Shown one piece after another: positions 7,517-16,219 of a stretch of 64,000 nt of DNA. The translations under genes and the position numbers were made by a program. Position 1 is the first letter of the stretch; each line of letters opens with the position of its first letter. A model generated the notes under the pieces. The model was given only the letters and a program-made list of their open reading frames with translations. It searched no databases and was not told where the DNA came from. Origin of the DNA: Caulobacter radicis (GTDB lineage Bacteria; Pseudomonadota; Alphaproteobacteria; Caulobacterales; Caulobacteraceae); the NCBI RefSeq assembly GCF_003094615.1, contig NZ_QDKO01000020.1:62001-126000 (forward strand), in the 5' to 3' direction.

Positions 7517-9574
7517 ATGGCTTACCGATTGGGCGTGGACGTAGGCGGGACCTTCACCGACCTGCTGTTGCTGAACGAGGCGACGGGCGACTTCTGGCGG
7601 CACAAGACGCCGTCGACCCCGCATGACAGCTCGGTCGGCGTGATGACCGGCGTCAACGCGGTCTGCGAGAAGGCCGGGGTCAAGCCGTCGGACGTCGACG
7701 TCTTCCTTCACGGCACCACCGTGGCCACCAACGCCGTGCTCGAGGGCAAGGGTGCGCGCGTGGGCCTGGTGACCACCGAAGGCTACCATCAGGTGATGCA
7801 GATCGCCCGCTCGCTGGTGCCCGGCGGTCTCGCCGCCTGGATCATCTGGCCCAAGCCCGAACCGCTGGCCAAGCTGGAAGACACCGTCGAGATCAAGGGC
7901 CGCATCGACGCCGTGGGCAAGGAAATCCGCCCGCTGGACGAGGTCGACGTCCGCGCCCAGCTGACCAAGCTGAAAGGACAGGGCGTCGAGGCGGTGACCA
8001 TCGCCCTGATGAACGCCTACCTGAACGGCTCGCACGAGCGCCGCGTCGCCGAACTGGCCGCCGAGATCCTGCCGGGCGTGCTGGTGTCACTGTCGCACGA
8101 GGTCCTGCCGGAGATGCAGGAATACGAGCGCACCCTGACCACCGTCGCCAACGCCTCGGTCCGCCCGGTCGTCTCCAAGTACGTCAAGAACCTGCGCGAC
8201 AAGCTGCGCGGCCTGGACATGCAGGGCCGCATCGCCCTGCTGCGCTCGGACGGCGGCCTGATGTCGTCGGAGAAGTCCGAAGAGCACCCAGTCAGCCTGC
8301 TGATGAGCGGCCCCGCCGGCGGCGTCACCGGCGCCCTGTGGGTGGCCCGCAATTCGGGCCTGAAGAACATCCTGACCCTCGACGTCGGCGGCACCTCGAC
8401 CGACGTGGCCCTGATCGAAAACGGCGAGCCGCGCCGCGTGCGCACCACCGACGTCGGCCACCTGACGGTCCGCGCATCGTCGCTGGACGTGAAGACGGTC
8501 GGCGCCGGCGGCGGCTCGATCGCCAAGGTGCCGGAACTGACCCGCGCCCTGCGCGTGGGCCCCGAGTCGGCCGGCGCCGCGCCGGGTCCGGCCGCCTACG
8601 GCAAGGGCGGCACGGCCCCCACCGTCACCGACGCCAACGTCGTGCTCGGCTACCTGCCCGAAGACCTGCTGGGCGGCGCCTTCAAGCTGGATCGCGAAGC
8701 GGCCCGCACGGCGGTCCAGACCATCGCCGACGCCCTGGGCATCGACCTGTATGAAGCCGCTCGCGGCATCATCGACATCGTCAACGAGAACATGTTCGGC
8801 GCGCTGCGCATGATCTCGGTGCAGCAGGGCTACGACCCGCGCGACTTCGCCCTGATGGGCTTTGGCGGCGCCGGTCCGCTGCACGTCAACGCCGTGGCCA
8901 AGCTGATGGGTTCGTGGCCGGCCGTGTCGCCGGTCTCGCCGGGCGTGCTGTGCGCCCTGGGCGATGCGACCACCCGCATGCGCACCGAGACGGCGCGCTC
9001 ATATTCCAAGCGTCTGTCGGCCGCGACCGAGGCCGAGGTGCTCGGCCTGTTCGGCGAGATGGACGCCCAGATCCGCGACACCCTGAAGGCCGACGGCGTC
9101 ACCGACGCCGAGATCGAGACCCGCTTCGAGATCGACGTCCGCTATCACGGCCAGGCCTTCGAAGTGCCGATGCACGTGACGCTGGACAGCCTGAAGGACG
9201 GCGGGCTGCAACGCCTGGCCGCAGCCTTCGATGACGAGCACCGCCGCCTCTTCACCTTCAACATGGACGCCGAGCACGAGCTGGTGAACCTGCGCGCCGT
9301 CGCCATGGGCAAGGTGCAGGAGATCCCCAGCCTCGAGATCGAGAAGGGCGACGGCGATCCGTCGCGCGCCAAGATCCGCGACCACGAGGTCTGGGCCGAC
9401 GGCGGCATGAAGCCGGCCGCCATCTACGACCGTTCGAAGCTCCGCGCCGGCGACCGCGTCCCCGGTCCGGCGATCATCACCGAGATGGATTCGACCACCC
9501 TGGTGCTGCCCGACTGCGAGGCGCTCGTCGACGCCTACGGCGTCATCCTGATCAACCCTGCCAAGGAATCCTGA
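7517..9574 (+). CDS. hyuA: Hydantoinase/oxoprolinase/acetone carboxylase family, subunit A
   Basis: A 685-aa protein of the usual length for HyuA. The N-terminal ATP-binding motif is DVGGTFTDLL (residues 7-16), the second phosphate motif LDVGGTSTDVALI, and the C-terminal part carries the GFGGAGPLH segment of the hydantoinase A domain. The enzyme class couples ATP hydrolysis to opening of cyclic amides (N-methylhydantoin, 5-oxoproline) or to carboxylation of ketones, acting as a complex with subunit B. Subunit B starts 3 nt downstream. The ribosome-binding site is AGAGG at 7506-7510. Which reaction applies cannot be decided from sequence; the cysteine hydrolase three genes on favours ring-opening. 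Confidence 0.9.
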   Translation: MAYRLGVDVGGTFTDLLLLNEATGDFWRHKTPSTPHDSSVGVMTGVNAVCEKAGVKPSDVDVFLHGTTVATNAVLEGKGARVGLVTTEGYHQVMQIARSLVPGGLAAWIIWPKPEPLAKLEDTVEIKGRIDAVGKEIRPLDEVDVRAQLTKLKGQGVEAVTIALMNAYLNGSHERRVAELAAEILPGVLVSLSHEVLPEMQEYERTLTTVANASVRPVVSKYVKNLRDKLRGLDMQGRIALLRSDGGLMSSEKSEEHPVSLLMSGPAGGVTGALWVARNSGLKNILTLDVGGTSTDVALIENGEPRRVRTTDVGHLTVRASSLDVKTVGAGGGSIAKVPELTRALRVGPESAGAAPGPAAYGKGGTAPTVTDANVVLGYLPEDLLGGAFKLDREAARTAVQTIADALGIDLYEAARGIIDIVNENMFGALRMISVQQGYDPRDFALMGFGGAGPLHVNAVAKLMGSWPAVSPVSPGVLCALGDATTRMRTETARSYSKRLSAATEAEVLGLFGEMDAQIRDTLKADGVTDAEIETRFEIDVRYHGQAFEVPMHVTLDSLKDGGLQRLAAAFDDEHRRLFTFNMDAEHELVNLRAVAMGKVQEIPSLEIEKGDGDPSRAKIRDHEVWADGGMKPAAIYDRSKLRAGDRVPGPAIITEMDSTTLVLPDCEALVDAYGVILINPAKES

Positions 9575-9577
9575 GCC

Positions 9578-11461
9578 ATGCCCGCGCGCATCCTGGAAAC
9601 CAATTCCACGCCCTTCGGCAAGGTCGCCGTCGATCCGGTGACGCTCGACATCATCGAGAACGCCCTTCGCAACGCCCGCGTCGAGATGGACGCCACCCTG
9701 TTCCGCACCGCGCTGTCGCCCGGCATTCGCGAACAGGGCGACGCCTTCCCGCTGATCGCCGACCGCGACGGCCGCATGGTGGTGGGCCAGTTCGGCTCGT
9801 TCATCGACGGCTTCCTCAAGGGCTATGACGGCGAGATCGAGGAAGGCGACATCATCCTCGTCAACGACCCCTATTCGGTCGAGGGCGCGATCAGCCACGC
9901 GTCCGACCAGCTGTGCATCGCCCCGATCTTCCGCGACGGGCGCCTGGTGGCCTGGTCGGCGATGTTCGGCCACATGACCGACGTCGGCGGCAAGGTGCCC
10001 GGCTCCCTGCCCACCGACGCGGCCTCGATCTTCGAGGAAGGCTTCCGCCTGCCGCCCGTAAAGCTGTACCGCAAGGGCGAGCTGCAGGCCGACATCGTCC
10101 GCATCGCCGCCCACCAGTCGCGCATGCCCGAATGGTTCAAGGCCGACCTGCACGCCATCGTCGCCTCGTGCCGCGTGGCTGGCCGCCGCGTGGTCGAGAT
10201 CTGCGAGCGCTTCGGTGACGACGTCTTCGCCAGCGCCCTCGACGAGCTTCTGGCCCGCAACCACCGCGCCATGGCCCACCTGATCTCGACGGCGATCGGC
10301 GAGGCTCCGGTGTCGTTCGAGGACTACATCTGCGACGACGGCAAGGGCGCGGGGCCCTTCAAGATCAAGTGCACCATGTGGCGCGAGGGCGGCAAGGTCG
10401 TTCTCGACTTCGACGGCACCGATCCGCAGTCGGACAGCTCGATCAACTTCCTGCTGAACGAGAACATGTTCAAGATGTTCTTCGGTATCTACATGATCAT
10501 GGTCTTCGACCCGCAGATCCTGTTCAACGACGGCTTCTACGACCTGGTCGACGTGCGGATCCCGGAAGGGAGCCTCTTGAAGCCGAAGTTCCCGGCCGCC
10601 CTGTCCTGCCGCACCCACGCTCTGGGCCGCATCTTCGACGTGCTGGGCGCGCTGCTCGGCCAGAAGACCCCGGAATTCCTGTGCGCCGCCGGCTTCTCGA
10701 GCTCGCCGCACCTGATGTTCTCGGGCTTCGACGGCAAGGGCGAGTGGTTCCAGCTGTTCCAGATCGGCTTCGGCGGCATTCCGGGCCGTCCGTTCGGCGA
10801 CGGCGCCGACGGCCACTCGCTGTGGCCGGGCTTCACCAACGTGCCCAACGAGTTCCTGGAACGCTACTTCCCGATGGTCATCGAGCGCTACGAGAGCGTG
10901 GCCGACAGCGGCGGCGCCGGGCGCTTCCGGGGCGGCAACGGCATCCACATGACCTACAAGTTCACGGAAGCCGGAACGATCGCCATCCACGACGACCGCT
11001 GGTTCGTGCCGCCGTGGGGCGTCAACGGCGGCGCCCCCGGCGCCCGCTCGTGGAAACGCCTGGACAAGGCCAATGGCGAGAGCATCGCCCTGCCCTCCAA
11101 GTGCGACGGGATCCAGGTCGACAAGGGCGACCTGCTGCACTTCGTCACCTGGGGCGGCGGCGGCTGGGGCGACCCGCTGGAACGCGAGGTCGAACTGGTC
11201 GAGCTGGAAGTCTCGCGCGGCCTGGTCAGCGCCGATGGCGCCAAGCGCTTCGGCGTGGTGATCGACGCGGCCGGCAAGGCCGATGCAGCGGCCACCGAGG
11301 CCCTGCGCGCCAAGATCCGCGCCGAGCGCGGTCCGCTGGAAGTGTTCGATCGCGGTCCGTCGCTGGAGACCCTGCGCGCCAACTGCCTGGCCGAGACGGG
11401 CCTGCCCGCCCCGCGTCCGCCGGTCTGGCGCAACGCCCCGCTGGCCCTGGCGGCGGAGTAA
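9578..11461 (+). CDS. hyuB: Hydantoinase/oxoprolinase/acetone carboxylase family, subunit B
   Basis: A 627-aa protein beginning 3 nt after hyuA. The hydantoinase B signature regions are VDPVTLDIIENALRNARVEM near the N terminus, ILVNDPYSVEGAISHASDQ, and GGAGRFRGGNGI in the C-terminal half, followed by LHFVTWGGGGWGDPLEREV. Family members form the catalytic metal-containing partner of HyuA. It is somewhat longer than many HyuB proteins (about 520-580 aa); the extra length is at the C terminus (after GGWGDPLER) and resembles the extended acetophenone/acetone-carboxylase-like group. It ends 10 nt before the CoA-transferase start and is clearly in the same transcription unit. Confidence 0.9.
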   Translation: MPARILETNSTPFGKVAVDPVTLDIIENALRNARVEMDATLFRTALSPGIREQGDAFPLIADRDGRMVVGQFGSFIDGFLKGYDGEIEEGDIILVNDPYSVEGAISHASDQLCIAPIFRDGRLVAWSAMFGHMTDVGGKVPGSLPTDAASIFEEGFRLPPVKLYRKGELQADIVRIAAHQSRMPEWFKADLHAIVASCRVAGRRVVEICERFGDDVFASALDELLARNHRAMAHLISTAIGEAPVSFEDYICDDGKGAGPFKIKCTMWREGGKVVLDFDGTDPQSDSSINFLLNENMFKMFFGIYMIMVFDPQILFNDGFYDLVDVRIPEGSLLKPKFPAALSCRTHALGRIFDVLGALLGQKTPEFLCAAGFSSSPHLMFSGFDGKGEWFQLFQIGFGGIPGRPFGDGADGHSLWPGFTNVPNEFLERYFPMVIERYESVADSGGAGRFRGGNGIHMTYKFTEAGTIAIHDDRWFVPPWGVNGGAPGARSWKRLDKANGESIALPSKCDGIQVDKGDLLHFVTWGGGGWGDPLEREVELVELEVSRGLVSADGAKRFGVVIDAAGKADAAATEALRAKIRAERGPLEVFDRGPSLETLRANCLAETGLPAPRPPVWRNAPLALAAE

Positions 11462-11471
11462 GGCAAGCGTC

Positions 11472-12665
11472 ATGACGGTTGAAAACACGGGTCCCCTGAA
11501 GGGCCTGCGCGTCGTGGAGATGGGCCAGCTGATCGCTGGTCCGTTCTGCGGCCAGCTGCTGGGCGACATGGGCGCCGACGTCATCAAGATCGAGCCGCCC
11601 GGCAAGGGCGACCCGATGCGCGACTGGGGCCGCGGCGACTATCCGCTGTGGTGGGAGATCGTGGCCCGCAACAAGCGCACGGTCTCGGCCAACCTGCGCG
11701 TGCCGGAAGGCCAGGCCCTGGCCCGCAAGCTGATCGCCACCGCGGACATTCTCATCGAGAACTTCCGGCCCGGCACATTGGAGGGCTGGGGCCTGTCGCC
11801 CGAGGTCCTGCACGCCGAGAACCCGGGCCTGATCATCGTTCGGGTGTCGGGCTATGGCCAGACCGGTCCCTATGCCGACCGCGCGGGCTTCGGCGGCATC
11901 GGCGAGGCCATGGGCGGCTGGCGCCACATCGTCGGCGATCCCGACCGCGCGCCCTCGCGCATGGGCATCTCGATCGGCGACGCCCTGGCGGCCACCTACG
12001 GGTGCCTGGGGGCCCTCGCCGCCCTGCGCCACCGCGACGCCACCGGGCAAGGCCAGGTGGTCGACAGCTCGCTCTACGAAGCGGTGCTGCAGGTCATGGA
12101 AAGCCTGGTCCCCGACTACAAGGTCATGGGCTACATCCGCGAGCGCTCGGGCTCGGTGCTGCCCGGCATCGCGCCCTCGAACGTCTATCACTGCAAGGAC
12201 GGCGACTATCTGATCGCCGCCAACCAGGACACGGTGTTCGGCCGCCTCTGCAAGGCCATGGGCCAGCCCGAGCTGGCCCAGCACCCGGACTACGTCAACC
12301 ACGTCAACCGCGGCCGCAACATGAAGGCTCTGGACGCCCTCATCGAGGCGTGGACCAAGACCCTGACGGTCGACGAGGTCGAGGCCAAGATGATCGAGGC
12401 CGGCGTGCCGGCCGGGAAGATCTATCGCGCGCCCGAGATGCTGGCCGACCCGCACTTCGCGGCCCGGGAGTCGATCGTCACGCTCGACCACCCGCGCTGG
12501 GGCGAACTGCCGATGCAGAACGTCATGCCCAAGCTCTCCAAGACCCCCGGCGTCGTCCGCGCCATCGCCTCTCAGGCGGTTGGCCAGGACAACGGCGCGG
12601 TGTGGGGCGAGCTGGGGATCAGCGAGAGCGAGCTGAAGGCCTTCGCCGAGCAGGGCGTGGTCTAG
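11472..12665 (+). CDS. CaiB/BaiF family (class III) CoA-transferase
   Basis: A 397-aa protein starting at the ATG 10 nt after hyuB. Family features: the N-terminal LKGLRVVEMGQLIAGPFCGQ with LGDMGADVIKIEPP, the mid-domain VRVSGYGQTGPYADRAGF, and GQVVDSSLYEAVLQ, where the catalytic acidic residue of formyl-CoA transferase normally lies. By eye the aligned position is Glu rather than Asp, which should be checked. These enzymes move CoA between carboxylic acids, often from succinyl-CoA. The human homologue SUGCT makes HMG-CoA from free 3-hydroxy-3-methylglutarate, so pairing with the HMG-CoA-lyase gene at 3781-4695 is suggestive. It could also act on the carboxylate released by HyuAB. Confidence 0.9.
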   Translation: MTVENTGPLKGLRVVEMGQLIAGPFCGQLLGDMGADVIKIEPPGKGDPMRDWGRGDYPLWWEIVARNKRTVSANLRVPEGQALARKLIATADILIENFRPGTLEGWGLSPEVLHAENPGLIIVRVSGYGQTGPYADRAGFGGIGEAMGGWRHIVGDPDRAPSRMGISIGDALAATYGCLGALAALRHRDATGQGQVVDSSLYEAVLQVMESLVPDYKVMGYIRERSGSVLPGIAPSNVYHCKDGDYLIAANQDTVFGRLCKAMGQPELAQHPDYVNHVNRGRNMKALDALIEAWTKTLTVDEVEAKMIEAGVPAGKIYRAPEMLADPHFAARESIVTLDHPRWGELPMQNVMPKLSKTPGVVRAIASQAVGQDNGAVWGELGISESELKAFAEQGVV

Positions 12666-12678
12666 GACCACGCGAAAA

Positions 12679-12779
12679 CCTCGTCCTTCGACAGGCTCAG
12701 GATGAGGTTTTCTACTGCAATCGCCGATGGATAGCGGCGCTAGGTATGGTCCTCATCCTGAGCCTGTCGAAGGACGAGG
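12679..12779. repeat. Dispersed palindromic repeat (CTTCGACAGGCTCAGG family), copy 1
   Basis: Two 29-nt arms (12679-12707 and 12751-12779) are perfect inverted copies, with CTTCGACAGGCTCAGGATGA in the left arm and a 43-nt centre. Related copies are at 51945-52032 and 54486-54571. It is a BIME/REP-like element lying between the CoA-transferase and hydrolase genes and would form a long hairpin in their shared mRNA. Confidence 0.9.
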
Positions 12780-12816
12780 ACCACGCACCGCCTTTGCGAG
12801 GATGCACGGAGTAGAA

Positions 12817-13449
12817 ATGGCTGAAGACCTGGACGCGGACTACCACAAGGCCGGCTTCGGCGGTCGCCTGGCCTTCGGCAAGAGCCCGGCCCTGCTGATC
12901 ATCGACGTGGTCGACGCCTATCTGCTGCCGGACTCGCCGCTCTATGCCGGCGTGGAAGACGCCCTGGCCAGCAACGCCAGGCTCCTGCAAGCCGCCCGCA
13001 AGGCCGGCATTCCGGTGATCCTGACCAACGTCGTCTACCAGGCCGGCGTCGGCGGCCGCGACGGCGGGGTGTTCTATCGCAAGGTGCCGGCCCTGAAGGC
13101 CTTCCAGGAAGGCTCGCCGCTGGGCGCCTTCCCCAAGGAGATCACCCCGATCGAGGGCGAGATCGTGCTGTCCAAGCAGTACGCCTCGGCCTTCTTCGGC
13201 ACGCCCCTGGCCTCGACCCTGCGGGCCATGGGCGTCGACACCGTCATCATGGGCGGCTTCTCAACCAGCGGCTGCGTGCGGGCCAGCGCCCTGGACGCGC
13301 TCCAGCACGGCTTCATCCCGTTCGTGGTGCGCGAAGCCTCCGGCGACCGCGACGAACGGGTGCAGGAAGCCAATCTCTTCGACCTGCAGGCCAAGTACGC
13401 CGAGGTGGTTTCAGAGGACGAGGCGCTGAAGCTGATCGCCGGCGCCTAG
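12817..13449 (+). CDS. Isochorismatase-fold cysteine hydrolase (N-carbamoylsarcosine amidase-like)
   Basis: A 210-aa protein. The ATG at 12817 was chosen because CGGAG lies 5 nt upstream and the longer frame would be translated out of the palindromic repeat. The catalytic triad of the superfamily is visible: Asp30 (LLIIDVVDAY), Lys120 (LSKQYASAFF) and Cys153 (TSGCVRASALDA), with the family's cis-peptide GFSTSGC segment. Members hydrolyse amides such as nicotinamide, N-carbamoylsarcosine or N-carbamoylputrescine, or isochorismate. In creatinine breakdown an N-methylhydantoinase (HyuAB) makes N-carbamoylsarcosine, which an enzyme of this fold cleaves to sarcosine, CO2 and NH3; the same order could apply here. 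Its stop overlaps that of the convergent lipoprotein gene by 4 nt. Confidence 0.85.
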   Translation: MAEDLDADYHKAGFGGRLAFGKSPALLIIDVVDAYLLPDSPLYAGVEDALASNARLLQAARKAGIPVILTNVVYQAGVGGRDGGVFYRKVPALKAFQEGSPLGAFPKEITPIEGEIVLSKQYASAFFGTPLASTLRAMGVDTVIMGGFSTSGCVRASALDALQHGFIPFVVREASGDRDERVQEANLFDLQAKYAEVVSEDEALKLIAGA

Positions 13450-13937
13450 CGCCCCCAGGCGGCGGCGAGGTGGTCGTAGCCCTCCTCGCCGCCGCAGGGT
13501 TCGACACCCCTGGCCGAGCGGTCGCCCCGGGCGAGGGCGTTGGCGCAGGCGGCGTTGAACGCCGCCTGTCCCGGCGAGACGTCGTAGCGCGGCACGAAGA
13601 TCGTCGACACCCGTCCGGGCTTGCCGTTGAGCCCGGCGATGTAGGTGGTGATTGGCGTAGACCCCCGCTGGGCCGTGGCGCGCTGGCGCAGCAGCATGGC
13701 CTGGACGGGATCCTTGGCGACGCCGCCCTGGCCGTACTGATAGAGCAGCGAAAGCGCCATCTGGGCGTTGGCGTCGTTGCGATCGGCCCGCTGGCGCAGC
13801 GTCTCGGGCGAGGTGCTCAGCGCCGTGCGCAGGGGACCCAGGCTGGCGAAGCGCGCCTCCGGCGTGGTGGCGCAGCCCGCCAGCAGGGCGGCGCCGATCA
13901 AGCCCGCCAATCCAGCGATCCGTCCGGTCCGCGCCAT
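13446..13937 (-). CDS. Lipoprotein with a Sel1-like repeat
   Basis: A 163-aa protein. The ATG at 13937 gives a compact lipoprotein signal (MARTGRIAGLAGLIGAALLA then Gly-Cys, lipobox LLAGC), while the longer frame would bury it. Residues ~50-85 (DANAQMALSLLYQYGQGGVA) match one Sel1/TPR-like repeat, a module for protein-protein contact. The rest is not recognised. It should be anchored in the outer or inner membrane facing the periplasm. It overlaps the convergent hydrolase gene by 4 nt at the stop codons and has no evident functional tie to either neighbour. Confidence 0.75.
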   Translation of the reverse strand: MARTGRIAGLAGLIGAALLAGCATTPEARFASLGPLRTALSTSPETLRQRADRNDANAQMALSLLYQYGQGGVAKDPVQAMLLRQRATAQRGSTPITTYIAGLNGKPGRVSTIFVPRYDVSPGQAAFNAACANALARGDRSARGVEPCGGEEGYDHLAAAWGR

Positions 13938-14003
13938 TTCCGCCCCACCATCAACCCTTGAGGGAATGATTGCGCCGGATCGCCCACGGCGCAACTGTCG
14001 CGC

Positions 14004-14618
14004 TCAGTCGGCGGCCGGCTCCAGCCCGTAGGCGCGCATGAAGACGTCGACCGCCGCGTCGACCGCCGTGTCGATCATCTCCGGCGTCAGCTCGGGCAGC
14101 ACGCCCTCGAGCAGGCGATAGAAGGCCCCGGACTCGCACAGCGCCTGGAAATGCATGGCCGCCTGCCAGGGGTCGACGCGCCGCATCTGCCCCTGCTCCA
14201 TGAACCATTCGAACCGGGTGGTCATCCGCGTCCAGCCGCGCCGGGGGCCGTTCTCGAAGAACAGCTTGCCGAGGTTCGAGCGCGCGCCCTCGGCGATGAT
14301 CATCCGCCGGAACGCCAGCACCTCCTCGCTCGACACGAACGCCAGGAAGACGCGCCCGAACCGGCTGAGCGCCGACCGCAGGTCCTCCTCGGTCTCGAAG
14401 GTCGAGAACACCGGATCGATGATCTGGGCGCCCTTCTCCAGCATGGTGGCGACGAAGAGGTCGTCCTTGGAGGCGAAGTAGCTGTAGAGCGTCTGCTTGG
14501 AGCCGCCGGCGCGCGCCGACACCTCGGCCATGCTCGCCCCCAGGAACCCGCGCTCCAGGAACACGGCCTTGGCCGCTTCCAGAATGCACTTGCGCTTCTC
14601 CTCGGTCTTGACGCGCAC
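14004..14618 (-). CDS. TetR/AcrR family transcriptional regulator of the efflux operon
   Basis: A 204-aa protein. The GTG at 14618 was chosen because GGAGGAGGG lies just upstream (14621-14629). A longer frame runs into the operator region. The N-terminal helix-turn-helix is typical: ILEAAKAVFLERGFLGASM, then VSARAGGSKQTLYSYFASKD. The C-terminal ligand domain resembles that of AcrR/TtgR-like efflux repressors with a DUF-type TetR_C domain. It is divergent from nodT-emrA-emrB with a 138-nt gap holding two perfect inverted repeats, so it is expected to repress that operon and itself until a drug-like ligand binds. Confidence 0.88.
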   Translation of the reverse strand: MRVKTEEKRKCILEAAKAVFLERGFLGASMAEVSARAGGSKQTLYSYFASKDDLFVATMLEKGAQIIDPVFSTFETEEDLRSALSRFGRVFLAFVSSEEVLAFRRMIIAEGARSNLGKLFFENGPRRGWTRMTTRFEWFMEQGQMRRVDPWQAAMHFQALCESGAFYRLLEGVLPELTPEMIDTAVDAAVDVFMRAYGLEPAAD

Positions 14619-14677
14619 GCGCCCTCCTCCCGTCTCCGATAGGCCGATTAACCAGGCCCCGGCGTTTTCTGGACCAG

Positions 14678-14737
14678 ACCGTACACTTTTCACTTGACGC
14701 CGTCACGTCAAGTTATATTTGGACCGTCCTGTACGGT
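14678..14737. promoter_or_regulatory. Operator/promoter region between tetR and the efflux operon
   Basis: Three nested symmetries are present. ACTTGACG (14692-14699) and CGTCAAGT (14706-14713) form a perfect 8-bp inverted repeat. ACCGTACA (14678-14685) and TGTACGGT (14730-14737) form a second that encloses it. ACCGT-N5-ACGGT (14723-14737) is a third, compact one. TTGACG at 14694 and TATATT at 14714 look like promoter hexamers but are only 14 nt apart, so the promoter assignment is tentative. The arrangement fits TetR dimers binding over the divergent promoters. Confidence 0.65.
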
Positions 14738-14756
14738 TTGATATCGAGCAAATCCG

Positions 14757-16196
14757 ATGGCAAACGCCCTCCCCCGGACTTCCCCCCTTAAACTGGCCCT
14801 CGCGGGCCTCCTGGCGACGACAGCCCTGGCGGGCTGCGCCGCCGTGCCCAAGCTGCCACCGGCCCAGGCGATCAAGGCGCCCGACGCCTACGCCTCGCAA
14901 GCGAGCCTGGCCGCGCCCGCCGCCGACTGGCCGGCCGACCGCTGGTGGAGCGCCTATGGCGACGCCCAGCTCGACGCCCTGGTCGACGAAGCCCTGGCCG
15001 GCTCGCCCGACCTGGCCGCCGCCGAGGCCCGCGTCCGCAAGGCAGAAGCCCTGGCCGGCCAGGCCCGCTCGGCCACCCTGCCCAGCCTCAGCGCCGGCGC
15101 GACCTACGCCTCGGTCAAGCAGAGCTACAACAACGGCGTCCCGGCCGCCTTCGTGCCCAAGGGCTACAACGACACCGGCCGCGCCACGCTCGACTTCTCC
15201 TGGGAGCTCGACTTCTTCGGCAAGAACCGCGCGGCCCTGGCCGCGGCGACGTCGCAGGCGCAGGCCTCCCGGGCCGACGCCGCCGAGGCGCGCCTCGTTC
15301 TGTCGACCAGCGTCGCGGCCGCCTATGCGGACCTGGCCCAGCTGTTCGCCGACCGCGACGCGGCCGCCGACGCGGTCAAGACCCGTGAGCAGACGGCCCA
15401 GCTGACCGCCGACCGCGCCGCCAACGGCCTGGAGAACCGCGGCTCGGCCGAGCAGTCGAAGGCCGGCCTGGCCTCGGCCCGCGCCCAGCTGGCCGCCGCC
15501 GACGAGGCCGTCGGCCTGACCCGCAACCGCATCGCCGCCCTCCTGGGCGCCGGTCCCGATCGCGGCCTTTCGATCGAGCGGCCGAAGGTCGGAACGCTGA
15601 AGGCCTTCGGCCTGCCGGCCAACCTGTCGGCCGACCTGATCGGCCGCCGCCCCGACGTGGTCGCCGCCCGCCTGCGCGCCGAGGCCGCCAGCCAGTCGAT
15701 CAGGCAGGCCAAGGCCGAGTTCTATCCGAACGTCGACCTGTCGGCCTATTTCGGCCAGCAGTCGCTGGGCCTGGACCTGCTGACCAAGGGCGGCTCGCGC
15801 ATCGGCTCGATCGGCCCGGCTGTGCGCCTGCCGATCTTCCAGGGCGGCGCGCTGCGGGCCAACTATCGCGGCGCCGCGGCCGACTACGACGCCGCCGTGG
15901 CCAGCTACAACGGGACCCTCGCCCAGGCCCTGAAGGACGTCGCCGACGCCGCGGTCAGCGCCCGCGCCCTCGACGCCCGCCTGGACGAGACCCGCAAGGC
16001 CGTCGCCGCCTCGTCGGCCGCCCACGACATCGCCCTGCAGCGCTATCGCGGGGGCCTGGCCACCTACCTGGAAGTCCTCTCCGCCGAGGACGCCCTGATC
16101 GCCAATCAGCGGACGCTCGCCGAGCTCGAGACCCGCGCCTTCACCCTCGACGTGGCGCTCGTGCGCGCCCTCGGCGGCGGCTACCGCGCCGCCTGA
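14757..16196 (+). CDS. NodT-family outer-membrane efflux lipoprotein
   Basis: A 479-aa protein with a lipoprotein signal and lipobox LAGC (Cys27). Two outer-membrane efflux (TolC-type) repeats follow: residues ~60-260 (DAQLDALVDEALAGSPDLAA) and ~270-470, with LIGRRPDVVAARLRAEAASQ, GPAVRLPIFQGGALRANYR and the C-terminal YRGGLATYLEVLSAEDAL signature. It forms the trimeric exit duct of a tripartite pump. It is the first gene of an operon with an EmrA-like adaptor (24 nt on) and an EmrB-like transporter, and lies opposite the TetR gene whose operators sit in its promoter. Confidence 0.93.
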   Translation: MANALPRTSPLKLALAGLLATTALAGCAAVPKLPPAQAIKAPDAYASQASLAAPAADWPADRWWSAYGDAQLDALVDEALAGSPDLAAAEARVRKAEALAGQARSATLPSLSAGATYASVKQSYNNGVPAAFVPKGYNDTGRATLDFSWELDFFGKNRAALAAATSQAQASRADAAEARLVLSTSVAAAYADLAQLFADRDAAADAVKTREQTAQLTADRAANGLENRGSAEQSKAGLASARAQLAAADEAVGLTRNRIAALLGAGPDRGLSIERPKVGTLKAFGLPANLSADLIGRRPDVVAARLRAEAASQSIRQAKAEFYPNVDLSAYFGQQSLGLDLLTKGGSRIGSIGPAVRLPIFQGGALRANYRGAAADYDAAVASYNGTLAQALKDVADAAVSARALDARLDETRKAVAASSAAHDIALQRYRGGLATYLEVLSAEDALIANQRTLAELETRAFTLDVALVRALGGGYRAA

Positions 16197-16219
16197 CCCG
16201 TTTCCCGGAGCCCTCCCCC

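Noticed and set aside
3629..8035. Very long minus-strand open frame (over 1,400 codons) opposite the TBDR and hyuA genes
   Set aside because: It is the antisense shadow of GC-rich genes whose plus-strand products have clear family motifs. Its translation is low-complexity Arg/Gly/Ala/Val and it crosses a known gene in another frame.
8999..11605. Minus-strand open frame opposite hyuA/hyuB
   Set aside because: Same explanation: third-position GC bias keeps the antisense frame open; the translation has no recognisable domain.
14694..14719. Sigma-70 promoter TTGACG/TATATT for the efflux operon
   Set aside because: Spacing is only 14 nt, too short for a standard promoter. Kept only as part of the operator region.
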